DNA of 64,000 nucleotides, from the NCBI GenBank assembly GCA_030849065.1, contig JASAON010001618.1:1-64000 (forward strand), in the 5' to 3' direction. Below the pieces are notes generated by a model that was given only the letters and a program-made list of their open reading frames with translations, was not told the DNA's origin and did no database searches. Below, in pieces: positions 30,129 through 40,800 of this stretch. Source of the stretch: Jaenimonas drosophilae. Its lineage: Eukaryota; Euglenozoa; Kinetoplastea; Trypanosomatida; Trypanosomatidae. The first letter of the stretch is position 1, and each line of letters starts with the position of its first letter. Position numbers and translations under genes: made by a program.

Positions 30129-31962
30129 ATGATCTGCCTGAAAAAAAATCAGCAACAACAACAACAACAACAACAAAAATATGGTTTATTATTGTTTATC
30201 CGAGAGAAACGAGTCGCGAAAGGAAGAGGAGTGAAGGGGGTGGGAGTAGGGAGAGAAATGTAGATAACAGAAACGGGGGGAAAAATGGAGAGAGAGTGAC
30301 GGCGCGTATGTTGCTCTTAACAACAACTCAATGAATGAATAATCCGGGGGGTATGGTTCGTACTCCCGCGTACCTCTTCGCGTCAACTGCCTTCTTTTTC
30401 GTTTGGTTACAGAAAACAAGCCAACTGGTCTCCAGCAGTGTCGCACGGAAGAAGAAAACAAAAATGAGTGGGGGGGAAAGACAGAAAACAAAGGGGTAAT
30501 CAAATCGAAGAGGGGTGTGTGCCCAAGCAAAGAGAAAGAGAGGCAGGTGGGACTTTCCAACTCCAGAACTCACACGTCAAATTGATCTTCCAACTTCCAC
30601 TATGTCCCCTGTGTTTTGATAGAGAGAGAGCCAAAGCAAGTAGAGAGGTTGGCGTCAGCACTGAGTGCACTGGAACCCTGACGATTTCTCGCCTTCGTCT
30701 CAGGAATCAATTCAGCCTTCCACAATGGTGCACAACAAGAAGATAAAAAGGGTTCTGCCGCAAGGATGAATGACGAACGTATTGACGCCAGGAAAAGAAA
30801 TCAACGGTGGGCAACCAACGACTGTGTATCAACGTGTTTTTGGGGAAGACGTACTCCACCGAGGTTTGAGCTCTACGGAGGCTGAGGTGAGAGGATCCCA
30901 GGTTCAATGGAAGGAAACAGAAACAGCAACAACAAAAAGAAGTGGTTTCGAAGATCAATCAAATACGATGGTAGTCCTGATGTTTTTTGTTTTGGCGAGT
31001 GAGTATCGAGGTGCACAAATTTTCCTCACTTCTCGGGAAATGTCGTGCCAGTGTTGTGTTTGCGCCAGTCAACCAATCTGTGTGCTGCCTTCGTGCGGTC
31101 TGCAGTGATAAGTAGAGAATGGAGGGAATCAATGTGGAGGTTGAAGTCGCGCTTCGTAATCCTTCCTTCTTCAGTCACAAATCCCTGCTTGGGGGGTGTT
31201 GGGAAGAAATGGTGTGTCCACCTTGAGAGAGGAAGAATAATAATTCCTCACGCCGCACGTTGCAAGACTTGTGAGTGTTCTTTCTTCCCCAAACAGAACA
31301 AAAAAAATTCGAAGAAACCCGGTGTGTGCAATCGTAGAGTTGCAAAAACCTCCAAAAAATGGTGCAAAAATGCAGTTACTGGACGCTCAAAATGTTCTGT
31401 ATCGTTTTCTCGTTTAATCGTGCCTATTGGGGGTAGTGCTGCTGCACCCGAATGTGCGTGCGTGAAGAGCCAAATGGACCTCCCGCAGCAGCGTTAGGGC
31501 TGTAGCAGCCGCCAACAAAAATGACAGAAGATAGAAAATGCCCACAGCAAAAAAAGAGATACGTAGGGAAGGGGGGAGAAGGAAGAAGGGGGGAGAAACA
31601 GAATCAGGAGAGGGAACGAAGAACACTGTTTTCTTTTCCGAGCGAAACAGGGGGGGGGGACGAGTGGTGAAAAAATATAGCAGAGATGGTATTCTAAGTA
31701 AAACAGCAAGAGACGACCAAAGGAAATATAGCAGCAGGATCCTTCGACCCAACACCAGAGGCTCCTGCCCTCCGTTGCACGCCCTGTTCACACACCTGAC
31801 GTCCACGAAATGTTGGCGGCCGTTGAGGGGGTGGAGAATGAGAATGACGAAGAAAACGAAAACAACAACGGTGCCAAGAAAAAAGAAGAATTCCAAATGG
31901 CCAAAATGAGGCCCCTCCTGCGTGCACTGCCCTCCAACCGAGTCTCTCTTTTGGCGGAAGGG

Positions 31963-31986
31963 TGATGATGATGATGATGATGATGC
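31963..31986. repeat. TGA trinucleotide repeat
   Basis: Seven to eight TGA units on the plus strand in the long gap between CCCH genes. On the sense strand they read CAT units. No function implied. Confidence 0.75.
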
Positions 31987-34790
31987 AGTCGGGAGAAGGG
32001 GTCCCTTGTGTTGAGAGGGTTGTAATGAACAGCAAAGTTGGTGTGTCACCTGGGTGGGGTTATGCCCGCAATTCTGCCACCTGCGTGATGTTTCTTCCCC
32101 CCGTTGTTCAGAGAAAGTGGACCCCACACTGTTGTGTGTACTCGCCGCTGCCGTCCCGTGATGCAGAAAACGAAGACGGTTGATTGAATGGAGTCACACG
32201 CACAGTGACGACGGCTGCGATTCGAAGGAGTGATGTGTTGTCCCGCTACGATCTCTCTCTCTCTCTCACCCTCTATATATGTATCTCAGTGATTTGTTCG
32301 ATGTTCGATGGATATAGAGATATATATGCGTGTGATGTGGTGTGGAATGATGCTTCCTAAGTCCTGTAGTACGTCGTTGAGTAAGATGATCGAAGACTGG
32401 TGGAAGGGTCTACACAACAACAAAAAAAAGAAAGAGGAAATAAAGCCATTCACACCCGGTATGGTGGTACGTCAAGCAGAAGAGATCACTGCCCATTCAT
32501 ATGGGACTCACTCCCTCCACACCTAACATCACCACCTCCATCATTTGGAGTGTTGGTGAGTTTGTGTGTGTGGGAGACTACATGCGCCAAATTTGCCGTC
32601 ACAGATCACATTTTCAAGAGACGTCTCATGATGAGTTGGGGGGAGGGAGAAGAAAAGGAACTCACCGAGCACTGGAACCAGCTGAAAAGATTCAGTTCAG
32701 CCACTGAGATGGCAAGCATGAACAGTGTTTCCGCACAATCGTTCTGAACCGAACAAACAAAACAGAGGCACCCCATCAGCAACATCCATAGATTCATCCT
32801 TTTCTTATTCACTCCGTTCGTCCATCTCTTACTCGTGTTCAGCACGTCGCGATTCTTTTGCTTCGGGAAGCCTTCTTTTGAAGGAGGCATACACCGAAAA
32901 TTTAGCGTTCACGATTGCTGTTTCTTTTCTGAGATTCATCAACTGTTTATTGCTCCCATTCTCTTAATCGTTTGGAGGACGCAACTACCATGGAGGAAGA
33001 AAATCAACGTAAAAAAATTGAAGCTGGTATCTGAAGCTGGAATCACTCGATGGGATGTGTGCTCCACAATAACAACGTGTGTGAGGGCAACTGTTCATTG
33101 TGTTCGCTGAAAATAAAACTTAAAGAAGGTCCAATCCAATGCTGATTCACTGTGCTCGTGCACATGGACGCACTGCGATGTGCCGACGTTCTGTTGGCCG
33201 GGAATCACAATCATTTGACTACTTCAGTGCGGCCTTGGGTGGTTCAAATTGGGGAGGGGAATAAAACAAAGTCAGAGGAACGAACATAACAGATCTGGGC
33301 GGGAAAATTTGTCAGGAGAAAAACGGGAAATGAGGCACAGCGGGGTGGGGGAGGGAGAGAGAGAGAAACATATATCATATAAAGAGAAGTTGTATAACCG
33401 TGAAGTAGCTCTGCGAGAACATATCACCAAGGAAGAAGAAGCACAATCGCAGAGCAACAACGTCAAGAGAAGTGGAGGATGGGGGGAGGATTCGAGAAAC
33501 ATCTTACACGAGAATCCATACCATGACTCAAGGGATTTGAACCGTCCACGTGGACGTTGATGTCCCTCGCACTGCGCGCACTTCCAAACTTCTTCTCCGT
33601 TCTCCAGACTTGCTTTCATGCATAGGGCGCGGATGATGTTATTTCACAGAGTAGGTCCTCTCTTCATCCTTCCATGCACCACATTGTGTTTTTGACGTAA
33701 AGGAGAACGAGCACATGCACTCTCCGTACGACGAGCTCCCCCTCTGGTGCTTTCCTCCAGCAAGAGAGCCCTCACGTAGAGAGGAGCGGAACCTCATCAC
33801 CAGCGTCAAGAGAACATGAGGGGGAAGAGAGAGAGGAAGGAGACCAATCCAAGCCAACTATATTGAGACGTCACATCATACACCACAACGAAAAAGAACA
33901 GGGAAAACAAAAAAGAAACAACAACAACAACAAAGAACAACAGAAAAAAAAAAGGGGGTGATCGCAAAGAAGGGAAGGGAAGGGAAGAAGAGGCAGGAGA
34001 CAGGAATCCGTCAACACCATGTTCTGGGTCACACCCGGACATCCCAAACAAGTCTCATGCCACGCGAACATGAACATGTCCAGCCTGCACAGCATCGGAG
34101 TGAGTGTGTATACACACCATTACATGTGTACAGCGCACATCTCACAATGTGCACTAGGCCCTAGGAAAAAAAACCACACATTGGCCTACGATCAAACATG
34201 ATGTCAAACGCAATGTGCTTTTTCATGGAACATCTCCGTCAGTGGCGGACCTGTTGTTCAGTCCTCAGTAGTCAGAACGGTTGTGATGTGCACGAATCGT
34301 GCCATCACAGTGTGAAAACAAGTCCTCTTTATGGAAATATCGCCTGTGGTTCCATCTTCATCAATGTTGGACGCCCTTCACTTCTTTGATGAATGCGGCC
34401 TTCGCGGTGGAATGCTCTCAGCATGCAAGACACCAAGAGTCCCTCTCGCGGCGTGGTGCGGTTCAAACAAAAAAAGTGACGTTGCACACGGACATCACGT
34501 ACAGATGAAGTTTGATGAGTGGAAACGGCGAAGGCACAAAGAAAAAAAAAGATCTCCGAGGAATTTTTTTGTTTTTTTTTTGTAAATGTTTTTTTGTTTT
34601 TGTGAGTGTTGTTGTGTTTTTTTTTCTTTGTTTGTTAACGGAGAAAAATAAAAGAGACAGAAGAAATCGTGTATATGACACAGCAAGTACTACAAAATCA
34701 ATATGCACTGGCAGCTATCCAAGAAAGAGGGGTCAGAAAGGGCCTGGCTATCTCCTTGGGAGCTTACTCGGTAAGCATATTGTGGTTCCT

Positions 34791-35309
34791 TTACTGTTCA
34801 TACGTGATTCCCGTGTAGCTATAGGGATCGTAGCGGTACCGCGTGGGGTATGCGGGGGGCATTGATCCCATATCATCCTCGACGGGGAAGAGCATGCTGC
34901 TCATCTCCTCCTTCATCGCCGCCTCATAGGAAGGCGGGGGTGGGAGGGCCATGCTGCCACCAACGAAGGGTTCAGAAAGGCTGTCGCTGTTTTCGTGGTC
35001 CATCGATCCGCCCATGACAAAGTCATCGGCGCCATCAATGAGGTCGAGCCCCTCTCCGTGGGAGCCAAGCCCGCGGCCGAAGCGCTGGCTCATCGGGGAA
35101 AGCGCGGAGGAGGAGTGTGGGGATGAGAGGTTGTCATCGCCGTGGGAGAAGACGCAGCGGCGCTCGTAGGGGCATGGGAGACCTTGAAGGAAGTTGCGGC
35201 ACATCTTCGTCTTGAATTTGCTGTAGTCAATGCGACCACGACGGGCGGGGTAGGCGGCAAAGTCCATGCTGCTGGGCTCGGAGTAGACGGGGCTAGACGG
35301 GGCGGTCAT
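34791..35309 (-). CDS. small CCCH zinc finger protein with C-terminal YRYDPY motif (copy A)
   Basis: 172 residues from the ATG at 35307-35309; the frame extends 18 codons further only to a TTG. The CCCH finger is C37-x8-C46-x5-C52-x3-H56 (KTKMCRNFLQGLPC...CVFSHG). The middle is acidic and rich in Ser, Gly and Met, with a PPPPSY stretch at 124-129. The C-terminus reads YRYDPYSYTGITYEQ (158-172). The order (finger near the N-terminus, acidic/Ser middle, YRYDPYS end) is shared with the gene at 37038, so they are paralogues or a related functional pair. YRYDPY resembles the MKT1-recruiting consensus YR(H)(N/D)PY with Tyr in place of His. Likely role: mRNA binding and recruitment of an MKT1-type complex. 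Confidence 0.82.
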   Translation of the reverse strand: MTAPSSPVYSEPSSMDFAAYPARRGRIDYSKFKTKMCRNFLQGLPCPYERRCVFSHGDDNLSSPHSSSALSPMSQRFGRGLGSHGEGLDLIDGADDFVMGGSMDHENSDSLSEPFVGGSMALPPPPSYEAAMKEEMSSMLFPVEDDMGSMPPAYPTRYRYDPYSYTGITYEQ

Positions 35310-37037
35310 TTGTGTGAGCGTGGCTGGTGAAATGACTGTGTGTTTGCGGAGCTGGGAGAACAAAGTACGAATCGGAGATTGGGACTGAGATTTGGGGGGT
35401 CGAAAGTGCGAGCGAGTAGCTTGGAGAGTAGAACCTACAGAGAACTATGGGGAGAGGTGAAGGGCAAGAGTCAAAGATATACTTAGAGCTGCACAACGAG
35501 CGTCACACGCACACACGAGGTACTCAAAGCGCGTTGGGGGTATTTTTTTTTCTTTTGAGCAAAGACACACAAACAAGAGATCAGGTGGGGGGGGGGGAGA
35601 TTTAGGTAGTAGCGAAACGTCGTTGTGACATCCATTTCATCATTCCCTGTGGGTCAAGCTCAACGGATACACATATCAACCAAACATAACTTCATCAACA
35701 AAGTGCGTCTTTAGTAGAAGGTGTACTGGGAGAAGGGGGAGGTGTTCAACATCCTTTTGAAAAACTCGGACTCTTCCAAACAACAACAAAGAAAACGTAA
35801 TCAAAAATAGAAATACCTGAGCAGCTGTGACCACCTGGTGTTGACCGCTACACTGTTGTGACAACAACCGGCGTCAAGTTTCTTCCACCCACAAGACAGA
35901 AAACCTTGGTACTGTGCTTGCTGCTACAGCGGCGAATTATAGAGGGTTCCACGAATACCGGGGCGGGAGTGCCCCAGTCGTTGTTTTTATGCTTCACGGG
36001 TGAAAAGAAAAATGCTGCTTTACGAAGATGGGGTGTGAGTGGAAAACAATGGAAGGTCGTGGCGAATTTCTTCAGCGACAGACCAAGAATCAAGAAGGAG
36101 GAGAACAAAAAAAACACCAACGGGTTCAAAGTGGGTAGACCTGAGCGACAACAAAGCACTGAAGAGCAAGCGAACGGGCGAATCGGCCGGATTCAACGAG
36201 AGTTGTACCGGAATATCAATCGAAAGCAGAGTAGATGGTGAAAAGCAACAACACCTCAATATGAGCAGGCAAAAAGAAAAACGGGTGTCTCTCACGCTGC
36301 TCACTCGTGGGGGAAACAACCATGAAACTCTTTGTCCACATTGGAAAAAAAAGTATGAAACAACAACAATCTCGATGCATAGCAAAAGGCATGCTGGAAC
36401 TGAATGCAGAAGAACGAGATGGCGGGCTCACAATTGGCTGAGATGTCCAAGTGTTGGTACATGTGAGGATATAAAGCCGGCGCATCGTCACAACAACAAA
36501 GAAAAAGGAACAGCTCCATCCACAAACTTCCTCCATGCAGCTGTTAGGTAGACCAAAACCTCCACCAGCTTGTGTAACTAGTCGTAGCTTTCGTCACAGG
36601 CAATGCATGGGTCAAATAGCAGATTTCACACGTTTCCTTTTTTGCTGTTTTTTTTATATTTGTCATTTGCCGAACACGTTCTCAAGTGAGCTGCATCCAA
36701 ACTGTAAATCCGCGCAGCAACAGACGCGGATATCATGCGAAGAATTCCACAAGCGTGGAACAAAGCAAATCGAGAGAAGAAATGAGTGCTTTGAAAGTAG
36801 ATGGTAGTGGCGGGGAGGGGGGGGGAGGGGGGCTGAGATCAGAAGCTTGGTTGCTTCTAAGTCGCGATACGAATACGAATGCACACCCTCTCGCACATTC
36901 GTTCCGTATCGAGCGATACCTCCACGAGGGCCGTTGAGGTATACCAGAGGATATACGCAAAACAACAACAACAGGGAAGAAAAAAAAAGAAGTGTCCGTG
37001 AATATGTGATGGAGTGGCCCCCCGAGGGGCCATCCAC
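35310..37037. other. non-coding gap, 1.7 kb, between the two small CCCH genes
   Basis: No ORF with protein-like composition. Contains a G11 run at 35587-35597, a cluster of G-runs at 36811-36832, and a CAA run near 36961-36972. Best read as the 3' UTR of the CCCH gene at 37038 plus the acceptor region of the one at 34791. Confidence 0.55.
36811..36832 (+). repeat. G-run cluster with quadruplex potential
   Basis: G4, G9 and G6 runs separated by single A residues on the plus (template) strand, in the gap between the two small CCCH genes. Confidence 0.6.
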
Positions 37038-37535
37038 TTAGACTTCGTAGTATCGCTTGCCCGCCAGACTATATGGATCATAGCGGTAGCACAGACGCCG
37101 TTGAACGCTGCACGTTGCAGAGGAGCCAGACGACGATGGGTCGTTGACCGCCGTTCTGCAGCAGGTTCCCAGAGTTGCTGTGCTCACACTTCTGATGGAG
37201 GATCGCGTGGCGATGATGTAGCGAAGTGGTGGACCACGTGCCAAGGTCTCGTCGCCATGCGATGACTGCGTCATGGACTCGGCAGTCATGGATGCAGCGG
37301 AAGAAGTATCTCCCTTGGCCACATGCCCAGGTGGCACTTCCAGGGGTTGTGCCGCATCACCTCCAGCAGCCACCTCCACCTCACCGTGTGCAAAGGCACA
37401 TTTGGGCCAGTAGGGGCATGTTTCTCCACGGAGAAAATACTGGCAGTGCTGCGTGTGGAGCTTGCGCAGATTGATCCGCTTACTGAACCCGGAATCGTCT
37501 GGCTTCTTCACTTTTTTGGGTGGTTGAGTGGACAT
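37038..37535 (-). CDS. small CCCH zinc finger protein with C-terminal YRYDPY motif (copy B)
   Basis: 165 residues from the ATG at 37533-37535; the longer frame to 37607 begins at TTG. It has a Lys-rich N-terminus, then the CCCH finger C31-x8-C40-x5-C46-x3-H50 (CQYFLRGETC...CAFAHG). The middle is rich in Ser, Thr and Ala. The C-terminus reads YRYDPYSLAGKRYYEV (150-165), matching the tail of the gene at 34791. The finger itself is only moderately similar between the two, while the tail pattern YRYDPYSxxGxxY is shared, so the tail is probably the functional docking peptide. Inferred role as for copy A. The identity of the T. brucei counterpart (possibly in the ZC3H36-38 group) is a guess. Confidence 0.82.
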   Translation of the reverse strand: MSTQPPKKVKKPDDSGFSKRINLRKLHTQHCQYFLRGETCPYWPKCAFAHGEVEVAAGGDAAQPLEVPPGHVAKGDTSSAASMTAESMTQSSHGDETLARGPPLRYIIATRSSIRSVSTATLGTCCRTAVNDPSSSGSSATCSVQRRLCYRYDPYSLAGKRYYEV

Positions 37536-37825
37536 GGAATTGTGTGTGGGTGTGATGGTATTTGATGAGAAAATAAGAGTGTGGTAAAGGATCTCGTGTA
37601 GAAACAAGAAGAGTGACAGTGCGTTGGTTGGTAGCTACCCGATCTACCCAATTCAGCCAGAGATGGAAGAGAGGTGCAAGGTTCGTGCATTTGATTTGAT
37701 TATCAGCAGAGGGCTGCTGATGTCCCAGGGGTGGTGGAACAGGAGAAGACATGGTGTAGAGCAATGTGTGAAGTGCCCAATCAAGGGGGAGGAGGAGGGG
37801 GGGGGGAAGGAAGGCCATGGAGAGA

Positions 37826-40800
37826 TCAGAGTGGTGGCGGAATGCGAGGATCGCGTGTTCCGTCTGACACCCCATCTGCCATGGCCGCCGTCAAGTACAG
37901 CGTATCCACCGTACGTGGAGCAGCCGCTGCATCCCTCAAGAACAAGTCATGGCTGTGGTGTTGATACTTCTTCCACGTTGCACTTTGGCTCAGTATGCCC
38001 GACACTACGGGACCATACACGGGGTCTTCAATGACCAGCATGGCCTTGATGACTTTGATGAGAAGAGCTCGGAAGGCTGCGGGTGGGACCGTTGTGTGGT
38101 TTTCTGCGACACCAGTGTCCAGCAAATTAAGCAACACCTGAGGAATTTGATGGTGCAGCGCGTATTGAAGAAGGTTGGTGCGGGAGGAGTGGGTGAAGAG
38201 GCGCTCCAGTGCGGTCAAGGCATCCACGGTAAGACTTGGCTCACGTGACCACAGATGCAGCAATCGCCCCACCGGGTCCGCAACCGCCATGGCCTTGATG
38301 CATGCGGGAGACTCGGCCATCTCATGAACCCACTCCAAAGTTGCCTTTGCCACGACAGGATTGCTGCTTCCGAGCATGCCAACCACCTTGGTGACGTAGC
38401 CCAGAGAGACCATATAATCTCTCAGCCCTGGGGTGGTGCGCAGGAGGTGCACGTGAGCGGCAGTGACGAGCTGAAGTCTGTGCTCCGTCGCTGGAGTAGG
38501 ACCGTCCTGTTCCTTCTCCGCCAACTGGAGGAAGGCGTCACAGAGAGCGGCCAGGAACTGCTTGGGCCTGCGCACAGACCAACCTGGATGCTTCACAAAC
38601 ATCTCCACATACACATTTGCCACTTGATACTCATCCAGCGCCTCATCATGAGAGAGCTCGGGCATCTCCCATGCTTCGCTACTAGTTCCAGCTGCCCACC
38701 GTTCCTGGGAGGTACGACAGGTTGCTAGATCAGCAAGAAGTTGATTGCGCTTTCCTTCATTCCAGCAAAGCTCAGGATTCATTTGGGTGTTGCGCAAGAG
38801 TTGGTACGCCTGCTGTGGATGCTCCAATAACGTATCAAGCAATACCGATGGAAGAAGATTGATCGTGTACCGCACAATCCGTGGGCCTACCAAACGGTCT
38901 GCGCTTGCCTTGGCGATACATGTACAGCATGCGATGCAAATGGATGGAACCTCTGTTGTGGCCATCAGGTATAGAAGCACCACGTAGAGTCCGCTGTCCA
39001 TTGTCTGCTGCACAATGGAGCGATTCATCAAGGCTACTTGAAGAAAGTGCAGCAAAGCTTCTTGAACGGCAATCGAGTGGTGGTCACTAGATCGGTACTG
39101 ATTGAGTGCTCGTGCAACAAACTTCATGGCATGTTCCACCTCCCCAAGTGACGCTAAGGACGACGAGATACCACTGAGATGCTCGAGATGCTTGGCAGCC
39201 TGAATGGTGATGGCCGGGGCATGGTTCAACGCGATGGCCCTGAGCAACACCAAGAGACTGTCGGCCGGTGTGGTTTGCCTTTCCATGGAATCTGGTGCTG
39301 CCGTAACAATGTTTTCCATCGCCTGAAGTGCAAGCTGAAGATGGCCCTCCACCTTCACTGGGTTGGGGTCGAAGAGAGTGAGCTGCGCCTCCACAAAGGT
39401 GATGAGGGCATGATAAAAGGCGTCGGGTTTCTCCACCACAAACTGTGGCTGAGAGACATAGAGCCTCAAGTAGATACCACCCACCATGAGCTCACCATCA
39501 TGAAGGGCGTACTGAAAGGCTTCCAGCTCGTCACTGCTGCTTAGTCTCGTTTGCGGATCAGGCGACGCCCACGCCGCACGTGCATTGCGACCCACAATGT
39601 CCAGCAGCTCTGCGCGGGTGGAGTTGTTCCAAAGAAAGCACGGACTCTCAGAGTTTCCATTGAGCAAACGCAGCACTTCACGCTCACAGGCAGGTTTGCA
39701 CTCCATCAAGTGACCAATATAGGGGGATAGCAAGACACGAAGTTGTTCCACGACCTCCGCCTGGCGATGGGTTGACCGCCCGGAACCTTCGGGATGAAAA
39801 CCCGCCAATGCACACAAGGCACCAACGGCCAGCACAGCCATTCGGTTATCCTGGCACTGGCGGTGAAGGGAGGCATCCATGGAGATGCCAGAGTCCTCCA
39901 CGGTGGGGTCGTAGCGAAACAGCAACTGGAGGAGATGCCAAACAGCTCCAGCAGATATCAGCCGATACTGAAGAAGCTGGCTTTCGGCCTCGGCTGTACA
40001 TGCCTCCACACATGCGCTACACAAATCTGGAGCCTGTTTGCACGCAATACCCTTGGCGGTGAGATACGTCACCTCTGGTTCGTAGGCCATACGTGTACGG
40101 CACTCATCCAACCCTCCACAAACCGCCAATGTCTTCATGCAGAAGTAGGCTGCACGCGAGGTTTGATCGGCATCTGTGGACGTCATTGTAACGTGGTGGA
40201 AGCACCGCTGAAGGAGGGTGGAGAGGAGGGCAATCACCCCTTCTTCCTGGAGCTCATCCGCGTTGAGGGGAACGTTGGACACGCTTTGATAGCTCAGCTC
40301 CACCAACAAGGTGGTGAGCTCCAGCCCGTTCTCCACAATATTCACGTCCTGCATCTCCTTGGCGAGTGCGGAGAAGAGCAATGCATAGCCAGGGTACTTG
40401 TAGCGCTGCAGTTCGTGCCCACACCGCTGAAAGAGAATACACTGAGACTTGAGAATCAGCCTCATGTCATGCGCATCGCTCACCTCCACCTTGCTGCTGT
40501 GCTGAGCCGCCAAGAACTCATAGGCGGCCTGCACCCGTTCAAAGGTCTCGCGACCGTTTGGGTTCTTGTCGGGGTGAAACTGTGCCGCTCTCTGGTAGTA
40601 AGCCTTGCGGATGGTTGGGAGTGGCACCTCATGTGCAGCCTCGGCTGCTTCAAAGCCCAAATCTTCCAAGGCACGCTCACGTGTCATGGGAGCATCCTTT
40701 CGTCCTGCCTGCCGTTCTCGCCACACCGCCATCACATCACGAAGAAAGTGACTTGGATCCCTAATGGGCCACTCTGGGTACTTCACCGTATCGCAGAGGT

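Larger units (their letters stand above)
29687..34790. other. long non-coding gap, 5.1 kb, between CCCH genes
   Basis: No supportable gene. The longest frame (31414-32127 minus, 237 codons) is Phe/Leu/Ser-rich because it translates pyrimidine tracts. Repeats: CAA run at about 30149-30175, G-runs at 30101-30128, TGA run at 31963-31986, T-run stretch at 34565-34631. Expected content is the 3' UTR of the CCCH gene at 34791 and the 5' flank of the 444-aa CCCH gene. A T-loop-like heptamer at about 33531-33541 does not extend to a tRNA cloverleaf. Confidence 0.55.

Noticed and set aside
31414..32127. 237-codon minus-strand frame in the gap between CCCH genes, with several hydrophobic stretches
   Set aside because: Its Phe/Leu/Ser/Pro composition follows from translating pyrimidine-rich sequence. 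No domain, and repeats run straight through it. Could only be revived by ribosome profiling.
32626..32686. C-box-like and CTGA pair on the plus strand
   Set aside because: Antisense to transcription of the array and lacking a flanking stem.
33520..33545. T-loop-like sequence (GGTTCAAATCC on the minus strand) suggesting a tRNA
   Set aside because: The T stem has a mismatch and no matching acceptor strand exists about 50 bases upstream.
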